A stretch of 64,000 nucleotides of DNA from Garcia nutans (lineage: Eukaryota > Streptophyta > Magnoliopsida > Malpighiales > Euphorbiaceae): NCBI GenBank assembly GCA_947685225.1, contig CANTUV010000010.1, forward strand, positions 5,332,001 through 5,396,000. The letters run 5' to 3'. The notes beneath the pieces were generated by a model. The model was not told the DNA's origin. It was given only the letters and a program-made list of their open reading frames with translations, and searched no databases. The translations under genes were made by a program, and so were the position numbers. This document shows, one piece after another, positions 12,352 to 23,097 of the stretch (positions are counted from its first letter, which is position 1; each line of letters begins with the position of its first letter).

Positions 12352-14275
12352 ATGGAAGAACATCTCAGTCCATTAGCTGTTACTCATCTCCTTCAACACA
12401 CCTTGAGAAGCTTGTGTATTCATGAAAACTCTCAGTGGGTTTACGCTGTTTTTTGGAGGATCTTGCCTAGAAATTACCCACCACCCAAGTAAGATCACAT
12501 TAAACTCTCTCTCTCTCTACATATATATATAGCTAGCCACCAAGATTTTTCCCTTTTTTCCTTCTCTTCTATTTCAAAGGAAACATCTAAATGTTTATTA
12601 AATTATATATAACACTAATTAGTGTATCTTTTGGTATTGCCTTTTAATTTTTTTTCTTAGATGGGATGGTCAAGGAGCCTATGATAGGTCTAGAGGAAAC
12701 AGAAGAAACTGGTAATTTACCACTCATTGATTTTTTTTGCTTCCTTTGCTATTTTGTTTTTTGGGTAATTAAGCTCTTCAGACTAGGAGTTTGACCTTTA
12801 TAATTTTATAAAACTGAAAACGACTTCAATTCAAGTGAGTCAAAAGTTGTTGGTGTTCATTTTGCATCAATGTTTTGTATTGATAATGGTCCAGGATATT
12901 AGTTTGGGAAGATGGTTTCTGCAACTTTTCTGCATCAACAGCTGAGATAAACTCTGGTGATTGTCCAAGTTCATCTATTTATGGCAACTGTGAGTTAATT
13001 CAACCCTATCAAGGCCTTCAACCAGAGCTTTTCTTCAAGATGTCTCATGAAATCTACAATTATGGAGAAGGGTAAGCCATAAAACACCCACATTAATTAA
13101 TTTATACATATATCGCTAGTTGATCTTAAATAATTGAATTTAAACAAGTGCAAGTTCATGTATTATATATGAATACAGATTGATTGGTAAAGTAGCTGCT
13201 GATCATAGTCATAAGTGGATATACAAAGAACCAAATGATCAAGAAATCAACTTCTTGTCTTCATGGCATAACTCAGCTGACTCAGTAAGCACAGATCTCT
13301 CCTCTAGCAAAAATCTGCATTTTCTTTTTAAATTCCATTTTTATCATGATTCATATATGTTTTTGTCCTTACAGCATCCTAGGACATGGGAAGCCCAGTT
13401 TCAGTCTGGCATAAAGGTATCTATGTGTAATAATCAACCTAAATACAAAGACTTCAAATAGATCTGACATCTAAAATAATCTTTGCAGACCATAGCTCTG
13501 ATAGCAGTTAGAGAAGGTGTTGTTCAACTAGGAGCTGTTCACAAGGTTATTATCTTCAAAAACCTTCCACTAATTTTTTTTCAGTTAATTAGGCAGTAAA
13601 TGAGGTTTTAACTTACAACCTTACAGTTTTAAACATAACTCCAGTAAGCTTGGGGTTATTTATTGGTCTAAATATGTCTCTGATGTGCATGATTTAAAGG
13701 TAATTGAAGATTTGAACTATGTTATTCTACTAAGAAAGAAATTCAGCTACATAGAAAGCATTCCGGGAGTGCTGTTGCCACACCCATCATCATCAGCATT
13801 CCCTTTCAGAGTAGATGGATATAATAACAGTGGAACACCAGATCACACATGGCATTATCAAGCAACAACTCCTATTGCACCTCAAACTGATTATTATGAT
13901 CATAATTTCAATCAAATTCCATTTAAAATAACTCCTTCAATGACTAGCCTTGAAGCCTTACTCTCCAAGCTTCCATCAGTTGTTCCACCTCATCATCATC
14001 AGTCAGCTGGTTCAGCCTTCTGTGAATCACAGCAACAATATTTATCAAATATTCAAAGGTCACCAGCAGTTGCTATGGAGTTAATGGAAATGGAGAAAGT
14101 GGCCAAAGAAGAAATTGATGAAGAAGGTTATAATAGACCTCATGATCATGAACATGATATGGGTGAAAGCAGCAGCTCAATTTCAGCTTATAATCGTAGA
14201 AACCAATTTCAACAACACCACCATCAAGATTTGAATGGTACTGTTAACAGACCAAATAATGGGTTTTTTGAGTGA
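12352..14275 (+). CDS. bHLH-MYC_N domain regulator, RSS3-like
   Basis: Seven exons are deduced: 12352-12488, 12661-12711, 12895-13071, 13179-13284, 13375-13416, 13489-13545 and 13700-14275. All introns are GT-AG, phases agree, and the sum is 381 codons plus stop. The N-terminal half is the MYC-type N-terminal domain (QWVYAVFWRILPRNYPPP, GNRRNWILVWEDGFCNF, PELFFKMSHEIYNYGEG, GLIGKVAADHSHKWIY, TIALIAVREGVVQLGAVHKV). The family includes rice RSS3 and its Arabidopsis homologues, nuclear proteins that partner bHLH factors and JAZ proteins in jasmonate and root-growth control. No basic DNA-binding helix is present, which is normal for this group. The last exon encodes LLPHPSSS and a low-complexity tail rich in His, Gln and Asn, ending PNNGFFE. 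Some databases label relatives as WNK kinase-related, but no kinase motif is present. The start is the first ATG after the leader. Confidence 0.9.
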
Positions 14276-15017
14276 TCAAAGTTATTAATTATCATTAGTA
14301 GTACTTGCTAGTAATTAGGATATAAGAGGAGGAAGATTTATTTCTAAGGTCTAACCTTTTTTTTCTCTCTGTAGTTTGATCAGTTTCATTTTGATGTTCC
14401 TATTAAGGTTTTTATTAGGTATCTATGGCTCTGCAAGCTATCAATGGGTAATCTTAGATTTTCTATATATATATATATAAACCCGTATGATTTAATATGC
14501 TTAATGCTTCCTACTGTTTATAGTCATTTTGGTTTGGTGATATATTTGTATATATATTCTGCATGTCTCTTTATTTAACAAATTATGGATAAATAGAATA
14601 TATTTATTTTCAATCTTAATGATTAAAAATTTCAATTTTGACGTTTGGATATAAGAGTGAAATTTTCGCTTTTGTAGTATCCTAATTAAGAAAAATAATC
14701 CTAATTAAAAAAATCATATGTATATAGTATTAATACATGCAAAAACAATGAAAATCACATATATTATATTTTAAATAAAGGTTTTGAGATAGTTAATTAT
14801 GAACTGACCTAGCTAGTAGATCATATATAAATGGATTAGCCAAATATATTAAACTGAAACTTATGGGAATTTAATCTTAACTAGAAGATTATTTACAGTG
14901 AGATTTTCTACTTTTTTATTTTTGTTTTTATTGTCGTTAAAATCAGAATAAACTACTAGTCAATAACTCATGACCATTTGGTTTGCTTAAATATATATAT
15001 ATATATTTTTAAAAAAA
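14276..15017. other. 3' flank of the RSS3-like gene
   Basis: The first 200-300 bases are probably the 3' UTR. The rest is AT-rich with TA repeats (14463-14479, 14992-15006). No other gene is seen. Confidence 0.5.
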
Positions 15018-15160
15018 GCTCGACCACCAGAAATCGTTTTTGGAGGATCGAACCCCTGACCTCTCCGTGGAGAGTAACATCAGGTGGCCATATATATATA
15101 TAACTAGCTGGGGGTAGCTCAGCTGGCCAGATGTTACTCTCAATTGAGAGGGCATGAGTT

Positions 15161-15345
15161 TGTTAAACAGGTTAAAGAAAAAGAAGAATTTGGAGGAAAA
15201 AACTGTATATTCTTTGTATTAATTTTGTAATATATATTGTATACAAGCTAATCTATTAAGGAAAACTGTATCTGTACAATCAAACTAAATGAATACAGAA
15301 TATATTGTTGCCTTAAATATTGCTATAATTCTGCTTTCCTTAATA
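15161..15345 (-). repeat. 3' LTR of the complete copia element
   Basis: It reads TATTAAGGAAAGC on the minus strand and ends CTGTTTAACA. It is identical to 20077-20261. The pol stop codon (TAA, 15340-15342) falls within its first six bases. Confidence 0.95.
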
Positions 15346-17904
15346 CTCCCCCTCAAGTTGGATGGTGGGATCACACACATTCAACTTGCTCAGTACTTTC
15401 TGAAAAATTCGCCCAGTAACTGCCTTTGTGAGAATATCAGCTAACTGATCTTCTGAGCGAACATAAGGAAGTGAGATGATCTTGTTATCCAATTTTTCCT
15501 TAATAAAATGTCTGTCTATCTCAACATGTTTTGTCCTGTCATGCTGAACTGGATTTTCGGAGATACTGATCGCAGCTCTATTGTCGCACATCAGAGTACA
15601 TGTTTCTTGGACTGGAAACCCAATCTCTGCCAATAGTTTCCTTAACCAAAGAATCTCTGTGAGACCACGGGCTATTCCTCGAAATTCAGCTTCTGCACTG
15701 GAAAGAGCTACAACCTTCTGTTTCTTACTCTTCCATGTGACTAAGTTACCTCCTACAAACGTGAAGTACCCAGAAGTAGACCTTCTATCTACTGAATTTC
15801 CTGCCCAATCAGCATCAGTGTAAGCTTGGATTTCTAAATGCCCATTTCTTTTGAAGAAAACCCCTTTTTCTGAAGACCCTTTCAGGTACCGAACAACTCT
15901 TAGTGCAGCTTCCATGTGATCACTCTGAGGGGAATGCATAAACTGACTTAAAATTCCAACTACATAGGCAATATCCGGTCTTGTATGAGATAAATAGATC
16001 AACTTTCCCACCAGATGCTGGTACTGTCTCTGATCTGTTACCTTGGCTCCATCAATAATCTTCAGACCATGATTAACAATTATAGGAGTATCAACTGGCT
16101 TACAATCAATCATGCCTGTCTCTGCCAATAAATCCAAAATATACTTCTTTTGAGAAATGAAGATTCCTTTCTTGGATCTCAGAACCTCAATTCCCAGAAA
16201 GTATTTCAGATTTCCTAGGTCTTTCATCTCAAACTCTCTGAACAAATTTTCCCTGAGCTGCTTAATTTCTTCCGTATCATTTCCAGTAATTATCATATCA
16301 TCTACATAGATAATCAAGCAGGTAATTCGATCCTCTCTCCTTCTAATGAATAACGTATGATCAGAATTACTCTGTTGATATCCATATTTTTTCATTGCCA
16401 AGGTGAATCTACCAAACCATGCTCGTGGAGACTGCTTAAGGCCATACAAAGCCTTCTTAAGTTTGCACACTTCTTTACTCTGGAAATACTTAGAGAAACC
16501 TGGAGGAGGCTCCATGTACACCTCTTCTTCCAACTCTCCATGAAGAAATGCATTCTTAACATCGAACTGCAGAAGTGGCCAGTCTTGATTAGCAGCTACA
16601 GAAAACAATACTCTGATTGTGTCAATTTTTGCAACTGGAGAGAAGGTCTCAGAGTAGTCAATCCCATAAGTCTGGGTGTAACCTTTAGCTACCAGTCTTG
16701 CCTTGTATCTTTCTATAGATCCATCTGTTTTGTATTTAATTGCAAACACCCATCTACACCCAACTGGTCTTTTTCCTGGAGGTAGAACACACTTCTCCCA
16801 TGTTTCATTCTTTTCCAGTGCTGTCATCTCAACTTCCATAGCCTGACACCATTTTTCCTGTTCTAAAGCTTCCTTTGCATCTCTAGGAAGAACTTCAGAA
16901 TAGACTGCTGCAGAAAAAGCTCTGGCTGTTGGGGATATTCTCCCACTCCCCTTTACGAAGTTTGCTGCAGGGTATCTGGATTGTCTAGGTTCATATTCTG
17001 GCTCATATCTCTTTGGAGGCACTCCTCTTGTACTTCTGGGAGGTAACACATATCTACTTGGTTCTACCATCTCTGGTTCTTCAGACCTGAAATCTGCTTC
17101 TTCTATGTCTGTACTACTCAGGTTAGCATTCATAATATCTGTATTAGTGTTTACCTCATGGATATTCAGTGAGGGCTCAGGCTCTGGTGGAGAATTCTGT
17201 CCTGTGTGGAGAAGTGATTCGGTGGAACTACGTACCAGCTCTTTTGGAACAGTATCAGACACAGTGGTAGTAAGCTCTGGAGAACTAGACAAACTGGGAC
17301 TAGAAAACCAACACAATGGATCAATTTGACTCTGACTCTCCCCCTGACCAATGGGTTGGTTTTGGTAAAAGAATTCTGTTTCAATAAAGTCACAATTCAT
17401 GGTAACATAAACTCTTCGGGTGGTTGGATGATAACAACGGTACCCTTTCTGATGACGCCCATAACCCACAAACACACATTTAAGGGAACACGCTTCAAAC
17501 TTGGTTCGTTCTGTTTTAGGTATATGGACAAAAACTGAACATCCAAATACTCTAGGTTGAAGGATGAGAGTGGATGGAATACTAACCTGTTTTGCTAATT
17601 CCTTAAGAGGAGTCTGGAAGTTGAGAATCTTAGTAGGAAGCCGGTTAATAAGGTAGACAGAGGTAGCAACTGCTTTAGGCCATAGAAACAAGGGTACATG
17701 AGACTCGATCATGACTGCCCTAGTTATTTCAAGAATAAGACGATTCTTACGTTCTGCTACCCCATTTTGTTCTGGTGTGTGTGGACATGAGGTTTGATGA
17801 ATGGTTCCTTGGTTTTGAAAGAACTGTTTAAGAGTAGAATTCACATACTCCCCTCCATTATCTGATCTAAGAATTTGAATTTTTTTTCTGGAATTGAGTC
17901 TCAA
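15340..17904 (-). CDS. copia Pol, part: integrase end, RT and RNase H
   Basis: This frame picks up the integrase catalytic core at RSDNGGEYVN and HTPEQNGVAERKN (the second Asp and the Glu of D,D-E). It continues through RT (KRPVGCRWVFAIKYK, ARLVAKGYTQ, LLQFDVKNAFLHG, YGLKQSPRAW, the catalytic YVDD) and RNase H (AYTDADWAG, SSAEAEFRG, MCDNRAA, HDRTKHVEIDRHF). The key acidic residues of RT and RNase H are all present. It ends at a TAA inside the LTR. The apparent first Met is not a real start: the frame is the continuation of the 17867-19075 frame, from which it is offset by one base in an A8 run at 17880-17887. Confidence 0.93.
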   Translation of the reverse strand: MRLNSRKKIQILRSDNGGEYVNSTLKQFFQNQGTIHQTSCPHTPEQNGVAERKNRLILEITRAVMIESHVPLFLWPKAVATSVYLINRLPTKILNFQTPLKELAKQVSIPSTLILQPRVFGCSVFVHIPKTERTKFEACSLKCVFVGYGRHQKGYRCYHPTTRRVYVTMNCDFIETEFFYQNQPIGQGESQSQIDPLCWFSSPSLSSSPELTTTVSDTVPKELVRSSTESLLHTGQNSPPEPEPSLNIHEVNTNTDIMNANLSSTDIEEADFRSEEPEMVEPSRYVLPPRSTRGVPPKRYEPEYEPRQSRYPAANFVKGSGRISPTARAFSAAVYSEVLPRDAKEALEQEKWCQAMEVEMTALEKNETWEKCVLPPGKRPVGCRWVFAIKYKTDGSIERYKARLVAKGYTQTYGIDYSETFSPVAKIDTIRVLFSVAANQDWPLLQFDVKNAFLHGELEEEVYMEPPPGFSKYFQSKEVCKLKKALYGLKQSPRAWFGRFTLAMKKYGYQQSNSDHTLFIRRREDRITCLIIYVDDMIITGNDTEEIKQLRENLFREFEMKDLGNLKYFLGIEVLRSKKGIFISQKKYILDLLAETGMIDCKPVDTPIIVNHGLKIIDGAKVTDQRQYQHLVGKLIYLSHTRPDIAYVVGILSQFMHSPQSDHMEAALRVVRYLKGSSEKGVFFKRNGHLEIQAYTDADWAGNSVDRRSTSGYFTFVGGNLVTWKSKKQKVVALSSAEAEFRGIARGLTEILWLRKLLAEIGFPVQETCTLMCDNRAAISISENPVQHDRTKHVEIDRHFIKEKLDNKIISLPYVRSEDQLADILTKAVTGRIFQKVLSKLNVCDPTIQLEGEY
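15346..15354 (-). promoter_or_regulatory. Polypurine tract of the copia element
   Basis: On the minus strand the bases before the 3' LTR read gagggggag, the usual primer for plus-strand DNA synthesis. Confidence 0.85.
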
Positions 17905-19075
17905 TCATTTTATAAAATTCAATAAACTTAGATGCTACTTCAGACTTTTGTTTCAAAAAATAAATCCATGTCATTCGGGAGCAATCATCAATAAATAAGA
18001 CAAAATACTTAAAACCATGATGGTGAATATCTGACCCAGACTGTGGGGATGGTCCCCAAACATCAGAGTGAACTAAAGAAAAAACTGACTGGACACGAGT
18101 GTTTGAAGGTTTATAAGACTGTTTGTGACTTTTTGATAACAAACAAGTTTCACAAGACAATTTATTATTCTGAGAAAATAAACTAGGAAATAAAACCCGG
18201 AGATAGCCAACAGAAGGATGCCCCAATCGTCGGTGCCACAACCACTGTTGCCTTTCTAGTGTTCCGCGAACCAGCGCTGCAGTCCCCTGTTGAACCACCT
18301 CATCCACATAGTATAATCCCCCACGCTCAGTGCCACGTCCAATCACTTTCCCCGACTGAATATCCTGTAAAAGGCAAAAAGTAGGAAAAATTAGCACAAT
18401 ACAATTTAATTCCCGAGTAACATGACTAACCGATAATAATTTGCAAGAAAGACTAGGCACATAAAGACAGTTTTTTAGCTTTAGATTAGGAGCAATTTCA
18501 ATAGTCCTTGCCCCATGAACTGGAGATAAATTTCCATTAGCACTTTGTATAGATTTTTTTGTAGGTACTGATGACGTAATTAAATCATGGTGATCAAACG
18601 TCATTGTGTCTGTAGCTCCACAGTCTACTAGCCATTCTGATTTATTTTTTCCAGTAACCTGTCCTCCAAAGCTTTGTCCCTGTAAAAAATAATTCTTACC
18701 AGTGCATTTTTTAATTTGAGTAGAATTATAATTTCTGGGGTCAATCTGTAATTTTTCACAAGTTTCTGGGTCAAAATGCGAAGTTCCAACTTCTTTGGGG
18801 CCATTCTGCAAATTTCTCATTTTCTGAGGAGCAAATTGAAATGCTCCATTAACCCTACCTTTAAAACCCTTCTCTTCTTCATATGCAGCCACTGCCGCTG
18901 CTTGACCTAACCCTTCTGTCCTCCCCTGTTCTCTGCCTTCGATTACATTAGGGATTTGCTCACTGTTGAGGCTGGCGGCGGCGGTTCCTCGCTGGCTGTT
19001 CCTCTGTCGCCGGCTTTTCCATCCCTCTGGAAACCCCACCAGCTCGAAGCACTCCTCCCTTGTATGTTTTAACAT
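17867..19075 (-). CDS. copia Pol, part: Gag knuckle, protease and integrase start
   Basis: The frame extends upstream of the first Met to about 19155. It contains an intact CX2CX4HX4C knuckle (C-SH-C-GMLK-H-TREE-C, about 19044-19090), a protease site (WLVDCGATDTMT, with the Cys form of the D-S/C-G triad), the integrase zinc region (LWHRRLGH, CETC) and the first catalytic Asp (VHSDVWGP). It ends in an A8 run where the integrase continues one base out of frame. The upstream join to Gag is also out of frame, at an A5 run (19151-19155 on the plus strand). Confidence 0.92.
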   Translation of the reverse strand: MLKHTREECFELVGFPEGWKSRRQRNSQRGTAAASLNSEQIPNVIEGREQGRTEGLGQAAAVAAYEEEKGFKGRVNGAFQFAPQKMRNLQNGPKEVGTSHFDPETCEKLQIDPRNYNSTQIKKCTGKNYFLQGQSFGGQVTGKNKSEWLVDCGATDTMTFDHHDLITSSVPTKKSIQSANGNLSPVHGARTIEIAPNLKLKNCLYVPSLSCKLLSVSHVTRELNCIVLIFPTFCLLQDIQSGKVIGRGTERGGLYYVDEVVQQGTAALVRGTLERQQWLWHRRLGHPSVGYLRVLFPSLFSQNNKLSCETCLLSKSHKQSYKPSNTRVQSVFSLVHSDVWGPSPQSGSDIHHHGFKYFVLFIDDCSRMTWIYFLKQKSEVASKFIEFYKMIETQFQKKNSNS

Positions 19076-19092
19076 ACCACAGTGACTGCATC

Positions 19093-19998
19093 TTAGCTTT
19101 GTTCGATCGATCCTCTCGCCGCCGCCCTTCTGTGACGATCGATAGCCATTTTTAACCGGTTCTGAGTGGGGCCTGGTGGTGAGCCCTTGGCCTGTGATGA
19201 TTTCGGTCTGAGGCTTTGTAAAGAGTCCACTGCCAATTCCAGAACCTCCTGCTGCCTCTGGTTTTTTTCTGGCCCCATGAGTCCTCGCCTTGTTCCTTCT
19301 CGTCGGATGGTAGCGAAGGCCTTCTCTACCGTTGGCAGTGGTTTCTCTTTGAGGAGATCCCTCCTCTCTGCATCGTATTTGTCATCAACTCCACTAAGAA
19401 ACTGGTACAATCGATCTTCTGACCTAAGTCGATTGAACACGGTAATGTCTTCCTCATCTCTCATTGGATTGGGTTGTCTGAGATCAATTTCTCGCCAGAT
19501 CCTCTGGCAGTCGCTGTAGAACTGTTCAATTGAGTTTTCTCCTTGTTTCATATTATGAGCTTTTACTGTTAACTCATAGAACTGCAGGGCATCATCTCTC
19601 TGACTGAATATGGAGTTCAGACCTTCCCACAAGGCCTTAGCCGATGGATACTCAGCATAGTTTGGAACCATTTCGGGTTCCATATTATCCAGTAGCCATG
19701 TACAGACCATTAGGTCTTTCTGTTCCCAAAATGAATATGTTGGATCACTCGGTGCTGGTGGTGCTGGTATACCAGACAAGTGATTGAACATTCCTCTCCC
19801 ACCAATGGCTAATTTCATTAACCTAGCCCATAGGGTGTAATTGTGCTGGTTCAATTTCGTGCTAATGTTCACTGTTTGTGGCTGACTTGGCTGTATTGGT
19901 TTCTGCAGGAGCTTTGCTAGCTGTTCAAGGAGAGATTCACCACCTGGTGATTCCTCTGTTTGGACTGAAGGCCTACTGCTGCTATGTTCTTCAGCCAT
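19093..19998 (-). CDS. copia Gag, truncated by a frameshift
   Basis: It starts at ATG 19998, 78 bases inside the primer-binding side of the LTR, and gives 301 residues. The copia-type Gag core is clear (KLNQHNYTLWARLMKLAI, VCTWLLDNMEPE, AKALWEGL, YSDCQRIWREIDLRQP). After an A5 run near 19151-19155 the frame goes through a basic, unrelated tail (IDRHRRAAARG) to a stop. The alternative frame instead leads to the zinc knuckle. Copia elements normally use one continuous frame, so this is a lesion or a sequencing error, not an expected design. Confidence 0.92.
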   Translation of the reverse strand: MAEEHSSSRPSVQTEESPGGESLLEQLAKLLQKPIQPSQPQTVNISTKLNQHNYTLWARLMKLAIGGRGMFNHLSGIPAPPAPSDPTYSFWEQKDLMVCTWLLDNMEPEMVPNYAEYPSAKALWEGLNSIFSQRDDALQFYELTVKAHNMKQGENSIEQFYSDCQRIWREIDLRQPNPMRDEEDITVFNRLRSEDRLYQFLSGVDDKYDAERRDLLKEKPLPTVEKAFATIRREGTRRGLMGPEKNQRQQEVLELAVDSLQSLRPKSSQAKGSPPGPTQNRLKMAIDRHRRAAARGSIEQS

Positions 19999-20064
19999 GG
20001 CTGAGAAAGGGTAAGGTAAATGATGAGCACTAAACTAATTTCGACTCTGCTAGTCGATAAGTAA

Positions 20065-20076
20065 GCTCTGATACCA
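20065..20076 (-). promoter_or_regulatory. Primer-binding site for initiator tRNA-Met
   Basis: The minus strand reads TGGTATCAGAGC directly next to the LTR end. That is the complement of the 3' end of plant initiator tRNA-Met, the usual primer of copia elements. Confidence 0.95.
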
Positions 20077-20261
20077 TGTTAAACAGGTTAAAGAAAAAGA
20101 AGAATTTGGAGGAAAAAACTGTATATTCTTTGTATTAATTTTGTAATATATATTGTATACAAGCTAATCTATTAAGGAAAACTGTATCTGTACAATCAAA
20201 CTAAATGAATACAGAATATATTGTTGCCTTAAATATTGCTATAATTCTGCTTTCCTTAATA
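20077..20261 (-). repeat. 5' LTR of the complete copia element
   Basis: 185 bp, identical to 15161-15345, followed by the gagtt target duplication at 20262-20266. Confidence 0.95.
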
Positions 20262-20301
20262 GAGTTCGATCCCCATAAAACCGTATTTCAGGGGGTCGAG
20301 C

Positions 20302-20657
20302 TTTTAAATAAATAAATATATATATATATATAAAAGAACTTATATATTTTGCGTTTTTGCTTAAAAACAATTCCTGCACCTAAATATAATTCTAGTCACT
20401 CTTAATTGAATAATAAATTCAAAATTATTTTTCTCTTTCTCTACATTAAAAAAAAAAAGCTTGATTTTACAATATAATTAAACATATATTTTATTATATA
20501 TTGAATAATATATAATTTTAGTCGTACGTAATCGAATAATAGATTCAAGTTTATTTTTTTCTTTTTATATATTTAAAAAAAAGCTTCATTTTACAATATG
20601 ATTAAATATATCTTTTATTCGTGTATTAAATAATATATGAAACATATGATAAATAAT
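20302..20657. other. AT-rich spacer
   Basis: It contains TA repeats and two similar stretches (aataatagattcaa..., about 20410-20460 and 20535-20585) that look like a local imperfect duplication of about 125 bp. No gene is seen. Confidence 0.4.
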
Positions 20658-20660
20658 TTA

Positions 20661-21071
20661 GCCTTTGTTTGTATGGAGAGAAATGGATGGAAAAGAGGAG
20701 AATGAAAATTATATTTCTCTATTTCTTTTGTTTGGATAAAAATAAGAAAAAACAAATGAAGAAAAAGAATAGAAATCAATTCCTCTCATTTTTTTTTTCA
20801 AATTTATTAAAATCGTTTCCCACTATTTTGGAGAAAAATGAAAAGAAATAAAAAATAAAAAATAAAAGAAATATAAATAATAAAATTACTAATTTATCCT
20901 TCATCAATTTAAAATAATTAGGAGATTATTATAAAAAAAACAATTTTATAAATTTTTCTTTCTTTTGTATGTTAATTTGATAACCAAACAAAAGAAAAGA
21001 AGTAAAAATTCTTTTCTTTTCCGTTTGTTTCTTTTCTTTTTTACTGTAACTCTAAGGAACCAAACATAGGC
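20661..21071. mobile_element. Tourist-like MITE
   Basis: The ends are inverted (GCCTTTGTTTG on the left; the right end reads CAAACATAGGC), flanked by TTA on both sides (20658-20660, 21072-21074). Length is 411 bp. It is related in termini, duplication type and size to the element at 6636-7273. Confidence 0.72.
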
Positions 21072-21074
21072 TTA

Positions 21075-23097
21075 ATCCATTTTTTACTAGTAAAAAGAGT
21101 TGTAAACATAAAAATTGAAATTAAAACCTATTGAAGAATTTAGAATATGGATAAGCTTGTATTAAAATATAAACAATACAATTAGGTGTTATTATTATTA
21201 TAAAAAATTATTTAATATTGAAGGAATTTTTTAAATCTGAATCAGAGAAAAAGTAAATGTGAAAGTTCAAATGAAATTAAAGAAGACTACAAATGTAGAT
21301 TACCAAATCTGAACAGCGATAACTAGAAATTTGAAAAGCCATGCAATGGGTCAGAACACTTAGGTTGTGAAGGATCGTTAACTTCAAAATTTGTGAAAAT
21401 TCCGTATAATAGAAATTAATTACTATCACCATTTCACTGCACAAATTGCTTGTACGATTCCTAAATAAACTGTACCTATTCGATTTTTCCAAAACATGTT
21501 AATTTTTTTTTTTAAAAAAATAGTTAAATTTTAATGGAAAAAAATGTGTGATCTTAACCAACAATTCCTTAAGAGTTGTCACTGTACCTAAGTCAGATAA
21601 TTCTGAAATTTTCTGACACAAAAAATTTTCCAGATTTCGTAATTTTTTTTTTATATTTTAGTACATTATATGAGAGGGAATCGATCATGCCTTAAGGAAT
21701 TTTCGTTTTAATGTATATCTTTCTTATTACTGATAAAAAAAGATCCATCAATCTAATTATGAGATTTTATGATAAATAATTATTATATTATTATTTAATT
21801 ATTTGTGTCTTTTTAATCAATATTCTCTATAATATATATGTCCATTGATTGACCATTGCTGTATTATAACATAATTGCCTTTTATTTGGATCTATTTAAA
21901 TATATTTACATTATATATAGGCTTTTTTTACTTCTTTTTTTTTTAAAAAAATCACAATTTTTATATAAGTTTGGTGTATTGATGTATACCTATAATTTTT
22001 AAATGGATACTTTGAGTTGAATATATATCTCTGAAAATAGATTTTTTTAAAAAAAATTGAAAGTGGGAAAGTAAATATTCTTGAAAAAAAAATAATATGT
22101 TGAAAATATTTTTATTTTTGAAATATTTTTAAAGAAATCCCTAATTTGATTTTAATAAAAAAATTAAATATATTTATGGGTCTGACTCAATAGGAAGACC
22201 CCTTTAAAGCCGATATATATAAAGGCCAACTATTTTGTGCCCAATTATCTCTTTAATTTTTGTATTGAACAAAATAAAAATGAAAATGGTTGAAGCTTGA
22301 ATTGCATGAATAGATGTTTATATGCTAAATAAATAAATACTAAACATAACAATAGATGGGAGATATTACAAGCGAATTTAATAATATCTAAAATAAAATT
22401 TCCAACTCATTGTTTTATTCTATTGCGTCCATTTCTTCATATTAATTAAATTGAGGACAATTTAAAATTTTTAATTGATTAAATGATTTTTTTTATTGCT
22501 TCTTCTATATAATCCTTTCTTCTGTTAATTTTCTATTATCTTTCTTCTACCGATCTTACTGTCATTTCTCAGTAAACCAGGTCAATACTTATAACCGCAG
22601 CCGACACGCTATTCAATACAATTGTCAAAATTTTTAGTTTTGAAAGTTTGTTTTTGTGATTAGTTGACGCCACAGTCCAAAGTCCAAACCGATAAAAACC
22701 TGTTTCATCCACCTATGAATTTCTTTTTAGCGGTCCACGTCTGAACGTAATTTTTTTCTGCTGTTTAGGATTTCCTAGTCAAATTCGTTTCTTTCTTTTC
22801 TTCAGGATTTCTGAGTCAAATTCTTGGTTCATGGATCTTAACCATTGACCAATACAAATAACATGGCAGGGCGAACTGGATTTTCTGTCATTTTCCCTGT
22901 CAAAATTGGAAACCTCACCACAATGCGCCAAAGGATTAATGAGAAGTGAAACGTCATATGAAATATCAACTTATGAACTTGACCAAATTACAGATTGAAG
23001 ATTAATTTGGACAATAGTTAATAGTGGCATTTCATTTTTTAGCGTTTGAAGAGTTGTGATTTCATATGAAATATCACTCAAACCATAACTTCAAATG
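21075..23097. other. AT-rich intergenic DNA, no gene seen
   Basis: Open frames are short and without motifs. Near 22940-23090 the palindrome catatgaaat appears twice within imperfect inverted sequence, perhaps an old MITE. Confidence 0.45.

Larger units (their letters stand above)
15161..20261 (-). mobile_element. Complete Ty1/copia element with identical LTRs
   Basis: The element is 5101 bp, has two 185-bp LTRs identical at every base by eye, a 5-bp target duplication (gagtt at 15156-15160 and 20262-20266), a primer site and a polypurine tract. It encodes Gag, protease, integrase, RT and RNase H on the minus strand. LTRs are identical at insertion and then diverge, so this insertion is recent. 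Its coding region is interrupted only by two single-base homopolymer length differences. It landed in the B-box of a SINE-like repeat. Confidence 0.97.
15018..20301. repeat. tRNA-derived SINE-like foldback, split by a copia insertion
   Basis: Left of the copia element, 15018-15090 (gctcgacc to ggcca) is the inverse of the sequence formed by 15124-15160 plus 20267-20301 (tggcca to ggtcgagc). The right arm starts with a polymerase III A-box (tagctcagctgg, 15115-15126) and carries a B-box (gagttcgatcc, 20262-20272). The left arm has a B-box on the minus strand near 15042-15055. Both arms end in agctttt-type tails and TA-rich DNA. This looks like two tRNA-derived SINE copies head to head, the left one lacking its A-box. 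It is not a working tRNA gene because the acceptor arm does not close. Confidence 0.65.

Noticed and set aside
12122..12352. A minus-strand Lys-rich and Ser-rich frame
   Set aside because: It is antisense to the CT/GA-rich leader of the RSS3-like gene.
15108..15160. A functional tRNA gene
   Set aside because: A- and B-box words are present, but the molecule is split by 5.1 kb and, when joined, the acceptor stem does not pair. It fits a SINE head.
19140..19160. Programmed -1 frameshift between Gag and Pol
   Set aside because: The bases around the A5 run do not form an X-XXY-YYZ slippery site in the Gag frame, and copia elements normally use one frame. A homopolymer indel explains it better.
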